Assembly (NCBI GenBank): GCA_037442005.1
Contig: JBBIRA010000003.1
Span: 1 to 64,000 of the forward strand
Reading direction: 5' to 3'
Length of the DNA: 64,000 nt
From: Leptospirillum sp037442005
Lineage (GTDB): Bacteria > Nitrospirota > Leptospirillia > Leptospirillales > Leptospirillaceae
Made by a program: the position numbers and the translations under genes. Of this stretch, positions 7,850 to 17,152 are shown one piece after another (position 1 is the first letter of the stretch; every line of letters starts with the position of its first letter). The notes beneath the pieces are model-generated. The model did not search any database. It was not told where the DNA came from and saw only the letters and a program-made list of their open reading frames with translations.

Positions 7850-9484
7850 TCAGCCGGATGAACCATGATCTTCCGGCTGGCCTTCCTCGTCATCCCCCTC
7901 TTCCGGCAATGAAGAGGACATGCCCAAAAGAAGGGCCGACCTGTCTTCCGGAAGCTTTTCGACCCCCTTTAACACACTATTCATTTTTCTGGTACGGATA
8001 CCGAGTCTCGAAACCGATTCGGCGGCAGTTCCCAGTTGTTTGGCCAACCGGTCCACCACGGTGTTGTATTTTTCAAACTCCTGACGGACAGCCCCCAGAA
8101 TCTGCCAGACTTCGCTTGACCTTTTCTCGATTGCCAAGGAACGAAACCCCATCTGAAGCGCATTGAGAAAGGCCGTCAGCGTGGTCGGCCCGGTCAGCGT
8201 AATATGATAGTCCCGTTGCAACCGTTCAAAGAGCCCCGGCCTTCTCAGTACCTCGGAAAATAGTCCTTCCGTTGGCAAAAACAAAATGGCGAAATCCGTC
8301 GTCCGGGGAGACATAATGTATTTTTCACTGATGGATTTTGCAAATGACCGGATCTGATCCTCAAGGTTTTTGGAGGCCTTGGCAAGCCCTTCGGCATCTC
8401 CCGAATCCGCCGCCTGAAGCAGTCGTTCATAATCTTCCTGAGGAAACTTCGCATCCACCGGAAGCAGGACCTCTTCCTCGACCCCACGGCCGGGAAGACG
8501 GACCGCAAATTCCACCCGTTCCTGGGTGCCGGCCTTGATCTGAACATTTTTCATGTATTGCTCCGGAGATAAAAACTGCTCCAGCAGCATTTCAAGCTGG
8601 ACCTCTCCAAACGTCCCCCGGGTCCGGACGTTCGTCAGAACCTTTTTCAGATCTCCCACACCCGTCGCCAGCGACTGCATCTCTCCAATTCCCTTGTGAA
8701 CGCGCTCAAGCTGCTCGGAGACCCGCCTGAAAGAATCCCCGAGCTTGGTCTCAAGGGTCGTCTGGAGTTTTTCATCGACCGTCTTTCGCATTTCATCAAG
8801 CTTCTGTCCATTTTCCGTCCGGATCACATCAAGGCGTCCCTCTACCGTCAGACGGAGATCCTCCATCTGTTTTTCATTTTTTTCCGACAAACGGGTGAGT
8901 GCCGCCAGCATGTTATCGAGCCGTTCTTTCTGGTGAACCCCGAACTGTTCAAGCTTCTCCGTCTGACCGGCTCCGTATTGAGCAAAACGGGCCGCCACCT
9001 CTTCCCGAAGATTCCTGGCCCCCTCTTCCTGTGTGGATCTGCCCGCATCAAGTTTGGACTCCAGCAACACACGCAAGCTCTCCCGGTTTGAAGCCGCTCC
9101 TTTTTCCATCCGGTCCACATCCGAATCGAGCTTGCCGCCCATCGCCACGGTCTTTTCCTCAATGGTCCGGACCCCCTGATCCAGAAGTTCCCCCAACTGA
9201 CGGATCTGTCCATTCAACGAATCCCCGATCTCCCGGATCATCGTCATATTCGACAAATGGTTCTTTTGAAGGATTTCTCCCGTTTCGATCCTCAGGTTCC
9301 GGGACTGCTCCTCCTGATCCTTCCGGATCCGGTCCGATTCGTTCCGGAGAAGCGTCCCCATTTCAGACAGAAGCTCTTTTGTATCCGGGACGCCGCTCTT
9401 CCCTGACTTAAACCAGGTGAGGAGTGAAAAAAGGGCGGCCAACCCCGACAGGACCCCAATGGCGATACCGGCTGCACTTCCCAT
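7850..9484 (-). CDS. rmuC: RmuC family DNA recombination protein
   Basis: The 544-residue protein has an N-terminal membrane segment (about residues 5-23), a long coiled coil to about residue 270 rich in Glu, Arg and Leu, and then the RmuC domain with TRGTFGEVQLEMLLEQFLSP, LPVDAKFPQEDYERLL and ILFLPTEGLFSEV. In E. coli RmuC limits recombination between inverted repeats, and the domain resembles a nuclease fold. It follows cobS by 9 bases and is the last gene of the leftward run, so it is probably co-transcribed with the cobalamin genes without functional connection. Confidence 0.93.
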   Translation of the reverse strand: MGSAAGIAIGVLSGLAALFSLLTWFKSGKSGVPDTKELLSEMGTLLRNESDRIRKDQEEQSRNLRIETGEILQKNHLSNMTMIREIGDSLNGQIRQLGELLDQGVRTIEEKTVAMGGKLDSDVDRMEKGAASNRESLRVLLESKLDAGRSTQEEGARNLREEVAARFAQYGAGQTEKLEQFGVHQKERLDNMLAALTRLSEKNEKQMEDLRLTVEGRLDVIRTENGQKLDEMRKTVDEKLQTTLETKLGDSFRRVSEQLERVHKGIGEMQSLATGVGDLKKVLTNVRTRGTFGEVQLEMLLEQFLSPEQYMKNVQIKAGTQERVEFAVRLPGRGVEEEVLLPVDAKFPQEDYERLLQAADSGDAEGLAKASKNLEDQIRSFAKSISEKYIMSPRTTDFAILFLPTEGLFSEVLRRPGLFERLQRDYHITLTGPTTLTAFLNALQMGFRSLAIEKRSSEVWQILGAVRQEFEKYNTVVDRLAKQLGTAAESVSRLGIRTRKMNSVLKGVEKLPEDRSALLLGMSSSLPEEGDDEEGQPEDHGSSG

Positions 9485-9493
9485 CGATCCCTC

Positions 9494-10255
9494 CTATGAT
9501 CCCTGATCCACGACGGAATTCACCCCGAGCGCCAGAAGAAAGGCTCCTTCCAGCGCCTCAACAGACCACCCCATCATGTCTCCAGACAGACTGTCGCTTC
9601 GCTCAAGAACCCAGAGAGCCAGAAAGACCCAGATCACCCATCCGGCCGCAATAAATAGCGCTCCGGACAATCCGAGGAGGAGGACCCCTGCAAGGGTTGA
9701 TAAAACCAGCCCCACCCAAAGCGGTCCTCCGCGAAAGGAGGTTTGGACCGTCTCACCCAGCCCGGGAGACAGCACGGTTTTTGGTGAAAAATACAGGAGC
9801 ATTTTCATTGAAAGAGGAAGAAGCCCGCGAGCAAGAAGGGGAATGGCGACAATGGCATTTGTCAAATAGTGCCAGGAAAAAAGACAGGCTACCTTGAACA
9901 TCAGGATGAATACCAGGGCCAGAACCGCATAGATCCCCACATGGGGATCTTTCCGGATCCGGGTTTTCTCTTCGATGGTTCGGGCGGAAAGAGCGCTTTC
10001 CCAGGTATCAGCCCAGCCATCGAGATGCAATCCCCCGGTCAGAATCATCCAGACCCCCGTCAGGAGGGTTCCGGCAACCAGCGGGGGAAGGTGTGAGAAT
10101 AAAACCCAGAACCCCGCCAGAATCCCGCCGATGATCGCGCCGACAAGGGGGAGCTGCTCGGGATACACCCCGAAGGGGGACGCATTTTTTCGGGTTTTCC
10201 AGGGGATACGGGTCAAAAACAGGAGTGTCCGGGAAAACCGGTCAAGCCCGGTCAT
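9494..10255 (-). CDS. cobS: Adenosylcobinamide-GDP ribazoletransferase (cobalamin synthase)
   Basis: The 253-residue multi-pass membrane protein matches CobS in length and layout. The acidic motif GGLHLDGWADTWE in the first third is the Mg-binding signature of the family, and FLTRIPW near the N-terminus is also typical. It joins activated alpha-ribazole to adenosylcobinamide-GDP at the inner membrane. The start shares one base with the cobT stop (TGATG arrangement), indicating translational coupling. A DDM-like acidic stretch and hydrophobic helices fill the rest. Confidence 0.94.
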   Translation of the reverse strand: MTGLDRFSRTLLFLTRIPWKTRKNASPFGVYPEQLPLVGAIIGGILAGFWVLFSHLPPLVAGTLLTGVWMILTGGLHLDGWADTWESALSARTIEEKTRIRKDPHVGIYAVLALVFILMFKVACLFSWHYLTNAIVAIPLLARGLLPLSMKMLLYFSPKTVLSPGLGETVQTSFRGGPLWVGLVLSTLAGVLLLGLSGALFIAAGWVIWVFLALWVLERSDSLSGDMMGWSVEALEGAFLLALGVNSVVDQGS

Positions 10256-11343
10256 CAGGACTTGACCGAAACGCTTGCTTCCTCAAAGGTGGCCATTTCA
10301 CCATACAGGGCGAGGGCGGACTGTAGAATCTGGGAGGCCAGAACGCCTCCGGTCCCCTCACCCAGACGCAAATCAAGATTCAGGAGCGGTCTGAGCCCCA
10401 GATGGTCCGAGACCGCCTTGATCCCGATTTCATGTCCGGCATGGCCCGCCAAGAGAAGGTCGCTGACCTGGGGAGCGAGCTTCCAGGCCAGAAGAGCGGC
10501 CGAATGAGTGATCAGTCCATCGAGAATGATCGGCAGATTGACGGCCGCCCCGCCGAGAATCGCCCCGGCCATGGCCGCAATTTCATAACCTCCGACCGCC
10601 ATACCCCACTCATAGGACATGCCGATGGAAGGCCGGTGATGGGCGAGAGCCCTCTGAATAAGACCAACCTTTTTCCGGAACCCCAGATCATCGACCCCGG
10701 TTCCCCTGCCGGTTACAAACTCGGCCGGAAGATCCAGAATGGCCGCAATCAGGGCGGAAGCCGCTGTCGTATTCCCGATCCCCATTTCACCCAGCACCAG
10801 AAAGGATTTGCCTTCCGATTTCAGCCGGACCGCCAGTTCAAAGCCCGTCGTCATGGCCTGCCCCATCTGGTCTAAGGTCATCGCCCGGGCCGTCAGAAAG
10901 TTGTTTGTTCCCCGGGCCACCTTGGCGTTTATCACCCCCGGAAGATCTGACAGGTCTCCGTTAACCCCCATATCAAACACCAGAAGTTCAAGTCCTGCCT
11001 GCCTCGCCAAAACATTCACCGCGGCCCCTCCCCGTGAAAAATTCCTGACCATTTCGACGGTGACAACGGGAGGATAGGCGGAAACCCCTTCGGCGGCGAT
11101 TCCATGATCCCCGGCAAACACCGCAACAACCCCTTCGGGTCGCGGAAAACGGGTGGTCTCGGTGACAAAACCATACCACAACACAAGTTCTTCCAGACGC
11201 CCCAATGCCCCCTGCGGTTTGGTGAGATGATCCAGACGCTCCTGAACGCACCGGATCGCCTCTTTTGCCCTTGAAGCCTTGGTCTGTTGATCGGGGATCC
11301 GTTCGAGCCATCCATCAAGACGTTCCAGAAAAGCCATGCTCAT
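10255..11343 (-). CDS. cobT: Nicotinate-nucleotide--dimethylbenzimidazole phosphoribosyltransferase
   Basis: The 362-residue protein carries the CobT signatures: TKPQGALGRLEELV near the N-terminus, FAGDHGIAAEGVSAYP, the GGAAVNVLARQ segment, LGEMGIGNTTAASAL and the C-terminal LRLGEGTGGVLA, which contains the catalytic glutamate. The enzyme makes alpha-ribazole phosphate from a lower-ligand base and nicotinate mononucleotide. Length matches the family (about 350). It lies between cobU and cobS in the order expected for nucleotide-loop assembly. The initial ATG at 11343 is followed by a second Met two codons later; either could be used. Confidence 0.95.
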   Translation of the reverse strand: MSMAFLERLDGWLERIPDQQTKASRAKEAIRCVQERLDHLTKPQGALGRLEELVLWYGFVTETTRFPRPEGVVAVFAGDHGIAAEGVSAYPPVVTVEMVRNFSRGGAAVNVLARQAGLELLVFDMGVNGDLSDLPGVINAKVARGTNNFLTARAMTLDQMGQAMTTGFELAVRLKSEGKSFLVLGEMGIGNTTAASALIAAILDLPAEFVTGRGTGVDDLGFRKKVGLIQRALAHHRPSIGMSYEWGMAVGGYEIAAMAGAILGGAAVNLPIILDGLITHSAALLAWKLAPQVSDLLLAGHAGHEIGIKAVSDHLGLRPLLNLDLRLGEGTGGVLASQILQSALALYGEMATFEEASVSVKS

Positions 11344-11429
11344 GGTTACTCTCTCTCTTTGATTTTAATCGATCCGGGTTGGGATTGTTTAAAATAGCAC
11401 TTTTCTGAAGGTGGAAAAATCCTGACGGT

Positions 11430-11984
11430 CTAACCGGGCCTCTTGAGCCAGAGCGGTAGCCCCGACACAATCAAAATGACTTCCCGGGCAAGACGGGATA
11501 ACTCCTGACGGAGTTCGCCCAGACGATCGCAGAAAAGCCTTCCTGATGGAGAGTCCGCCACCAGACCCATCCCGACCTCTTCCGACACAACGACCAGAAG
11601 TTGGGGACGGGCAGACAGGATTTCCAGAAACCGGAGGCAGGTACCAGACCACTGTGGATCCTCTTCGGAAAGACAGGCCCCCACAAACAGTCCCAAGCTG
11701 TCGAGAAGAATACTTCCTTCCATCGTTAAGGAGGCAAAGAGGTGTTCTTTCAGGGCTTCATGCTCACACAGGCCCGGCAATAGAGAAGACGGAACCCGTT
11801 CAAGGGTATGCAAACGGCTGTCCCTGACTTCTTTGTGTCGGGTAATCCGGGCCTCCCACAGAGGATCCCCGGCAAGGGCCGAAGGAAGATACAAGAGAGG
11901 CGGAACCCCTTTTTCGAGAAGATAGCTTTCCGCATAAGCCGTTTTTCCGGACCGGATCCCGCCGGTGACGTGAACCAGATTCAG
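11430..11984 (-). CDS. cobU: Bifunctional adenosylcobinamide kinase / guanylyltransferase, likely CTG start
   Basis: The frame encodes the N-terminal P-loop VTGGIRSGKTAYAE, a DSLGLFVGACL stretch and the C-terminal VSEEVGMGLV...SGLPLWLK block typical of CobU. No ATG, GTG or TTG precedes the P-loop in frame; the first TTG lies at 11894, after the P-loop. A CTG at 11984 is placed 9 bases after AGGGA and gives 184 residues starting MNLVHVTGG if read as Met, the family's usual length and beginning. I therefore choose CTG. The gene lies 35 bases after a methyltransferase and 86 bases before cobT. It phosphorylates and guanylylates adenosylcobinamide. Confidence 0.88.
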   Translation of the reverse strand: MNLVHVTGGIRSGKTAYAESYLLEKGVPPLLYLPSALAGDPLWEARITRHKEVRDSRLHTLERVPSSLLPGLCEHEALKEHLFASLTMEGSILLDSLGLFVGACLSEEDPQWSGTCLRFLEILSARPQLLVVVSEEVGMGLVADSPSGRLFCDRLGELRQELSRLAREVILIVSGLPLWLKRPG

Positions 11985-12019
11985 CGTTGTGTTTCCCTGA
12001 TCAACCGTTCCCCCAAAAA

Positions 12020-12610
12020 CTAAAGCCGCACCAGTTTCACAAGGATCTCTTTCCCCTTTCGGCTTTCAACCGAATGAGGGGTGATCCCGCACTCCTTGAA
12101 CAGAAAGTCCTTCCCGAAAATCGACCGGACTTCCTCTTCCGTTGTTGTCCAGGGAGGCCCCCCTTCTTCTCCATGGGCGTAAAACAGCCCCAGAAGCTCT
12201 CCTCCCGGCCGCAACATCCGTTTGGCCATTTCCTTATAATGCTCTCTCCGGTCCGGATCGATCGCACAGAAACAGGTTTGCTCGAAGAGGATATCAAACG
12301 TCCCGGTCACAGCCGGATCCATGAGAAAAAGGTCCGTTTCCAAAACAGTTAGGGTCACCCCCGCCCGCAGGGCATTTTCACGCGCTTCCCGGGCCGCTTC
12401 CGGCGCAAAATCGACCGCTGTCACACGGCAACCCAGACTGGCGAGATAGATCCCTTCATAACAACGTCCCGCCCCCGGAATCAGAACAGAACTCCCGGGG
12501 GGAAGCCACCCCGACTCAACCATGTGAACCAGTGGCGGGGAAACCTCCCCCAGGTCCCATCCGGTTTTTTTCTCCACATATCGCGAATTCCAGAAATCCT
12601 TGTCTGGCAT
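12020..12610 (-). CDS. SAM-dependent methyltransferase, thiopurine methyltransferase (TPMT) family
   Basis: The 196-residue protein starts MPDKDFWNSRY and shows TGWDLGEVSPPL, VLIPGAGRCYEG and VTAVDFAPEA, the motif I and II region of TPMT-like class I methyltransferases, followed by FEQTCFCAIDPDRR and MLRPGGELLGLFY. Bacterial TPMT-family enzymes methylate thiols, selenium or tellurium compounds; the natural substrate here is unknown. It ends with a TAG stop 35 bases before cobU and follows the RDD gene by 33 bases in the same operon. Nothing in the sequence links it directly to corrinoids. Confidence 0.88.
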   Translation of the reverse strand: MPDKDFWNSRYVEKKTGWDLGEVSPPLVHMVESGWLPPGSSVLIPGAGRCYEGIYLASLGCRVTAVDFAPEAAREARENALRAGVTLTVLETDLFLMDPAVTGTFDILFEQTCFCAIDPDRREHYKEMAKRMLRPGGELLGLFYAHGEEGGPPWTTTEEEVRSIFGKDFLFKECGITPHSVESRKGKEILVKLVRL

Positions 12611-12643
12611 CTGAGCTCCTTCTCTTCGGTCAGAACGATTTCA

Positions 12644-13114
12644 TTACAGTGTCTGAATACTCTCCATACCGGGAATATCTTCCAGATCCCCCCGGATCAC
12701 CATCGAGTCGGACAGGCAGTCATGAAGGGCGCGGCCTGAAGAAGAAACCATGGCGGGAACCATTCCAAGCCCTAACGTCAGTGCTCCGAAAAAAAGGCCC
12801 AACGTCCGGACCAGCGCGACACGCCATCCCAACGGACCGGATTTTCCGGAGATCCTTCTAAGACGGAGACCGAAGAGCGCCATGGCCGGGGTCTCCGAAA
12901 AAAGGGCGGTAAAACAGAGAAAATAAAAAAACCAGATCAGTAGAGAAAGAAACAAATGGTGATCGGACTGAGCCCACAATAGAACGGGATTATCGAAATC
13001 CACTGCCGGGATTTCATGGAGAATCGCTGTTCGCAAGATCATGAGCCACCCGGTCGCCAGAAAATGGACAAAGGCGAGATCAAGAACAAATGACAGAATC
13101 CGTTTGGCGATCAT
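12644..13114 (-). CDS. RDD family membrane protein
   Basis: The 156-residue protein has the RDD pattern: IAKRILSFVLDLAF at the N-terminus (first membrane helix with Arg and Asp), a second helix LFLSLLIWFFYFLCF, then ETPAMALFGLRLRR and a third helix with RALHDCLSDSMVI, where the family's His-Asp element sits. RDD proteins are small three-helix membrane proteins of largely unknown function, sometimes linked to ion transport. The start overlaps the rsmE stop by 4 bases (ATGA), so translation is coupled to rsmE. Confidence 0.85.
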   Translation of the reverse strand: MIAKRILSFVLDLAFVHFLATGWLMILRTAILHEIPAVDFDNPVLLWAQSDHHLFLSLLIWFFYFLCFTALFSETPAMALFGLRLRRISGKSGPLGWRVALVRTLGLFFGALTLGLGMVPAMVSSSGRALHDCLSDSMVIRGDLEDIPGMESIQTL

Positions 13115-13977
13115 GAAATCTCCATTTCCGGGGAATTGAAAGCGGTATGGGGTTCAGACCCGGTCATGTCCAACTCCCGGGCATATCCTACTGAAAGCCC
13201 TAAAAGCGAGGCAACCGCCAGGATCGCCGATTCGGCCGAAAGGATCCGGGGGCCAAGCGTTCCCCGGAAGAACCGTTCCGGCGATACCGAACGCATCACA
13301 GTCCGTTCGTCCCCGGACCAGCCGCCTTCAGGGCCTATAACCGCGACCAGTTCCAATGGCGACTCCAACTGAAGCATCTGTCGGGGAAGAACCTCCCACC
13401 AGGGGGGACCGGGCCCCCAACCCCCATCCGATTCGTCAAAAAAAAGAAAGATCCGGGACGGATCATCCACAAGCTTCCGAAGAGGTAAAGGACCGTCCAT
13501 TTCCAACCGGTCGGTGCGTCCGGAAAGCTGGCTTTTCTCCCGGATAATCGCCTCCATTCTTTCTCTCTTCTTTAAAAGTTCCGGGGAACTCCACCGGACC
13601 ACCCCACGATCCGTTGTCAACCAGATCAACCGGTCAATACCGCACATCACCGCCTGGGCAATCGTTTCAGCCAGGAAATCCCCTTTCAAGGGGGCCAGCG
13701 CCAGGGAAAACAGCGACTTTTTTGGCGGTGCCAGTGCCGGTTTGGAATCTGAAACAGGAGATAAGGCGATGGAAAGAGGAGATAAGTCGGTCACCTGACC
13801 TGAATAAAGAGCCCCGGATTCAGGCTGGCAAAAAAGAAAGCGGTCACCAGCCCGGCAACGGAGGCTCCGCGTCAGGTGAAGAGTCAGTTCTTCCCCGGGG
13901 AAAAGGACCATTCCGCCAGAAGGAGAAGAGACGGTCCGTTCCGCATTGGTCAGCCAGAAGAGCCTTGGGCCCGCCAT
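13111..13977 (-). CDS. rsmE: 16S rRNA (uracil-1498-N3)-methyltransferase
   Basis: The 288-residue protein has an N-terminal PUA-like part (HLTRSLRCRAGDRFLFC) and a C-terminal SPOUT methyltransferase domain. The knot signature is visible as VAVIGPEGGWSGDE and LGPRILSAESAILAVASLLG. RsmE methylates U1498 of 16S rRNA in assembled 30S subunits. It is slightly longer than the usual 240-250 residues because of insertions around residues 120-180. It follows dnaJ by 8 bases, a linkage common in Gram-positive and other bacteria with hrcA-type heat-shock operons. Confidence 0.93.
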   Translation of the reverse strand: MAGPRLFWLTNAERTVSSPSGGMVLFPGEELTLHLTRSLRCRAGDRFLFCQPESGALYSGQVTDLSPLSIALSPVSDSKPALAPPKKSLFSLALAPLKGDFLAETIAQAVMCGIDRLIWLTTDRGVVRWSSPELLKKRERMEAIIREKSQLSGRTDRLEMDGPLPLRKLVDDPSRIFLFFDESDGGWGPGPPWWEVLPRQMLQLESPLELVAVIGPEGGWSGDERTVMRSVSPERFFRGTLGPRILSAESAILAVASLLGLSVGYARELDMTGSEPHTAFNSPEMEIS

Positions 13978-13985
13978 GTGGTGAC

Positions 13986-15104
13986 CTACTCAAACATGGA
14001 CTTGACCTTGGAGAAGAGGCCGCCTTCATGATGGCCCCCCTCCGGCGCGCCATTTCCCGAAATCTCCGCATATTTTTCCAGTAGCTCGCGTTGCTCCCGG
14101 GAGAGCTGGGTCGGGATCTCGACTTTCAGCCGGACCAGAAGGTCTCCCACCTGCCGGTTCTGAGGATTCACCAGACCTTTTCCACGGAACCGTTTCACCG
14201 TTCCCGGCTGGGTTCCCGCATCGACCTTCAACCGGACACTCGCGCCCAAGGTCGGCACATCGACTTCATCCCCGAAGATCGCCTGGATAAAGGACAGATT
14301 TTTTTCAACGACCAGGTCGTCCCCTTCCCGCGAGAAGACATCGTGTGGCCGGACAATGATATCGAGGAAGAGATCTCCCGGAGGTCCCCCATGAAGTCCG
14401 GCATGTCCTTCCCCTCCGATCCTGACGCGCATTCCCGTCTGAACGCCCGGAGGAATCGACCGTGTAATGGTCCGGTCCACCGATTGCCGTCCACGGCCGG
14501 AACAGACCGGGCAGGGATCCGTAATGAGCCGGCCTTCTCCATTACAGGTTGTGCAGGCGCGTTGAACCGCAAAAAACCCCTGCTGGATGCGCACATAGCC
14601 GGAACCCCGACAGGTTGAGCAGACCTTGACCGCCTTGCCGGCCTTGGCCCCGGTTCCCTGACACGGTGAACAGGCTTCCCAGCGGGGAACCTTGATGGAA
14701 ATTTCCCGCCCCAGTGCCGCCTCCTCGAAGGTCAGTTCGACCTGCCGGAGAATATGCTCTCCCTGCTGGGACTGGGAGCCACCGGACTGGGCTGTTCCAA
14801 AAAATTCGGAGAAGACATCGGCGAAGACGTCGCCAAAATGACCCCCTCCTCCCGCGCGTCCGGAAAAACCGCCCATGTCAAACCCTTCGGAGAACCCGCC
14901 ATTGTCGTACTGGTTCCGTTTCTGCGGATCACCCAGGATTTCGTAGGCTTCATTGATGGATTTAAATTGGGCTTCGGCCGCCTTGTCTCCCGGATTGCGG
15001 TCGGGGTGGTACTTCATCGCCAGTTTCCGGTAGGCTTTCTTGATCTCTTCTTGTCCCGCCGACCGGGTCACTCCCAATATGTTGTAGTAATCCTTGGACG
15101 CCAC
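13986..15104 (-). CDS. dnaJ: Chaperone protein DnaJ
   Basis: The 372-residue protein starts at a GTG with GGGAGA upstream. It has the J domain with the HPD motif in KYHPDRNPGDK, a Gly/Phe linker (GFDMGGFSGRAGGGG), four zinc-binding repeats (CSPCQGTG, CSTCRGSG, CTTCNGEG, CPVCSGRG) and the C-terminal substrate-binding beta domains. It stimulates DnaK ATPase and delivers unfolded clients. A strong terminator lies between dnaK and this gene, so its expression probably depends on read-through or on an internal promoter, giving less DnaJ than DnaK. Confidence 0.97.
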   Translation of the reverse strand: MASKDYYNILGVTRSAGQEEIKKAYRKLAMKYHPDRNPGDKAAEAQFKSINEAYEILGDPQKRNQYDNGGFSEGFDMGGFSGRAGGGGHFGDVFADVFSEFFGTAQSGGSQSQQGEHILRQVELTFEEAALGREISIKVPRWEACSPCQGTGAKAGKAVKVCSTCRGSGYVRIQQGFFAVQRACTTCNGEGRLITDPCPVCSGRGRQSVDRTITRSIPPGVQTGMRVRIGGEGHAGLHGGPPGDLFLDIIVRPHDVFSREGDDLVVEKNLSFIQAIFGDEVDVPTLGASVRLKVDAGTQPGTVKRFRGKGLVNPQNRQVGDLLVRLKVEIPTQLSREQRELLEKYAEISGNGAPEGGHHEGGLFSKVKSMFE

Positions 15105-15175
15105 GATACACAGTCTCCCTTTTACACAATCATGACCCGAAGAAAGAAACCTTTACATCTTCCGCATCTTCAAAC

Positions 15176-15213
15176 AAAAAGACGGAGGAACGCCTCTTTG
15201 GCGCCCCTCCGTC
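15176..15213 (-). terminator. Intrinsic terminator between dnaK and dnaJ
   Basis: On the minus strand the stem GACGGAGG (15213-15206) pairs with CCTCCGTC (15188-15181). A nested GGCG/CGCC pair extends the stem, and TTTTTGTTT follows. It lies inside the 137-base dnaK-dnaJ gap and should end or attenuate transcription leaving dnaK. Confidence 0.85.
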
Positions 15214-15241
15214 CACCCCACCAAAGATGGGTTTTATCATA

Positions 15242-17152
15242 TCAGTGATTGTCCTTTTTGACATCCTCATATTCTGCGTCCACCACTTCCGGCCCTCCGG
15301 GAGGCGGTGCCTGAGAACCACCCTCCGTTGGCGGCGCCGCCGATTCCTGAGACTTCTTGTAGATCATCTCCGCAATCTTGTGGGAGTGGGTTTCAAGCTC
15401 CTTGTGGGCGGCATTCAGCACCTGGACATCGGTTGACTCAAGCGCTTTTTTGGCCGTTTCGATCGCTTCCCTGTAGGTTCCTCTCTCCACATCCGGCAGG
15501 CTGTCTCCCAGTTCGTTCAGCGATTTCTCCGTCGAGTAGATGAGTGACTCAAGATTGTTCTTGGATTCGATCGACTCTCTACGGGCCTTGTCTTCGGCCG
15601 CATGCATCTCGGCTTCCTTGACCAGCCGCTCGATATCCTCCTTCGACAGACCTCCCTGGGCGGTGATACGGATGGACTGCTCTTTTCCAGTCCCCTTATC
15701 CCGGGCGGATACATGGACAATGCCATTGGAATCGATGTCAAAGGTCACTTCGATCTGGGGAACGCCACGGGGTGCCGGGGGAATCCCTTCCAGATCAAAT
15801 TCGCCGAGCAACTTGTTATCGGCCGCCATTTCCCGCTCTCCCTGAAAGACCTTGATGGTCACGGAACCCTGACTGTCGGAAGCGGTCGTAAAGATCTGGC
15901 TCTTCTTGCTCGGAATCGTGGTATTTCGTTCAATCAGCTTGGTGAAAACACCTCCCAGTGTTTCAAGACCCAGGGAAAGCGGGGTCACATCGAGAAGCAG
16001 CACATCTTTCACTTCCCCTTTCAGAACAGCTCCCTGAATCGCGGCACCAATCGCCACCACCTCGTCGGGATTGACTCCCTTGTGCGGCTCTTTGCCGAAG
16101 AACTTCTTGACCGTTTCCTGCACTTTGGGCATCCGGGTCTGACCACCGACAAGAACGACTTCATCGATCTGTGAGGTGGAAACGCCGGCATCCGCCATCG
16201 CCCGCTTCACAGGCTCGATGGAGCCGGTGATCAGGTCATCGACGAGCTGTTCAAGCTTCGACCGGGAGATTTTCAGCACCAGGTGCTTGGGACCGGTCTG
16301 GTCCGCGGTGATATAGGGAAGATTGATCTCGGTTTCCATCGCGGTCGAGAGTTCAATTTTGGCTTTTTCCGCCGCTTCCTTGAGCCGCTGAAGCGCCATC
16401 TTGTCCTTCGCCAGATCGATTCCGTTCTCTTTCTTGAACTCGGCGATCAGAAAATCAATGATCTTCATGTCGAAATCATCGCCACCCAGGAAGGTGTTCC
16501 CGTTTGTGGACTTCACCTCGAAAATGCCATCCCCGATTTCCAGAACGGAAATATCGAACGTCCCGCCACCCAGATCGTAGACGGCGATCTTTTCTTCCTT
16601 CTTGCTGTCGAGACCGTAGGCCAGCGAAGCCGCCGTCGGCTCATTGATAATGCGAAGGACATTGAGACCGGCGATGGCCCCCGCATTCTTCGTATCCTGT
16701 CTCTGGGCATCATTGAAATAGGCCGGAACGGTAATAACGGCTTCCGTAACCTTCTCTCCCAGATAGTCTTCTGCCGCCTGCTTCAGTTTTCCCAGAATCT
16801 TGGCAGAGATCTCGGCAGGGCTGTAGACCCGGCCCCGGATCTCCACATGGGCATCGCCATTGGGAGAGGCCACAATCTTGTACGGGAGCTTTTTCCGGGC
16901 ATCGGCCACTTCATCGGAATTGAACTTCCGGCCAATCAGCCTCTTGACCGAAAAGATGGTGTTTTCAGGGTTCGTGATCGCCTGCCGTTTGGCGATCTGA
17001 CCCACGAGGATTTCCCCCTTGTCCGTAAAAGCGACGACCGACGGCGTGATCCGTGACCCTTCCTGATTCGGGATCACAACGGGCTCACCGCCTTCCATGA
17101 TGCTGACGACAGAATTAGTTGTTCCCAGATCGATTCCGATGACTTTTGCCAT
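15242..17152 (-). CDS. dnaK: Chaperone protein DnaK (Hsp70)
   Basis: The 636-residue protein starts MAKVIGIDLGTTNSVV, which is why the ATG at 17152 is preferred over an ATG four codons upstream. The ATPase domain has the phosphate loops (AVYDLGGGTFDISVLEIG and LVGGQTRMPKV), and the substrate domain follows from about residue 390 with DVTPLSLGLETLGG. The tail ends in DAEYEDVKKDNH, close to the consensus EEVD-like acidic terminus of bacterial DnaK. It is the third gene of an hrcA-grpE-dnaK run under CIRCE control. Confidence 0.98.
   Translation of the reverse strand: MAKVIGIDLGTTNSVVSIMEGGEPVVIPNQEGSRITPSVVAFTDKGEILVGQIAKRQAITNPENTIFSVKRLIGRKFNSDEVADARKKLPYKIVASPNGDAHVEIRGRVYSPAEISAKILGKLKQAAEDYLGEKVTEAVITVPAYFNDAQRQDTKNAGAIAGLNVLRIINEPTAASLAYGLDSKKEEKIAVYDLGGGTFDISVLEIGDGIFEVKSTNGNTFLGGDDFDMKIIDFLIAEFKKENGIDLAKDKMALQRLKEAAEKAKIELSTAMETEINLPYITADQTGPKHLVLKISRSKLEQLVDDLITGSIEPVKRAMADAGVSTSQIDEVVLVGGQTRMPKVQETVKKFFGKEPHKGVNPDEVVAIGAAIQGAVLKGEVKDVLLLDVTPLSLGLETLGGVFTKLIERNTTIPSKKSQIFTTASDSQGSVTIKVFQGEREMAADNKLLGEFDLEGIPPAPRGVPQIEVTFDIDSNGIVHVSARDKGTGKEQSIRITAQGGLSKEDIERLVKEAEMHAAEDKARRESIESKNNLESLIYSTEKSLNELGDSLPDVERGTYREAIETAKKALESTDVQVLNAAHKELETHSHKIAEMIYKKSQESAAPPTEGGSQAPPPGGPEVVDAEYEDVKKDNH

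Noticed and set aside
16283..17056. A 257-codon rightward ORF antisense to dnaK
   Set aside because: Long antisense frames are expected over highly biased conserved genes; dnaK is certain on the other strand.
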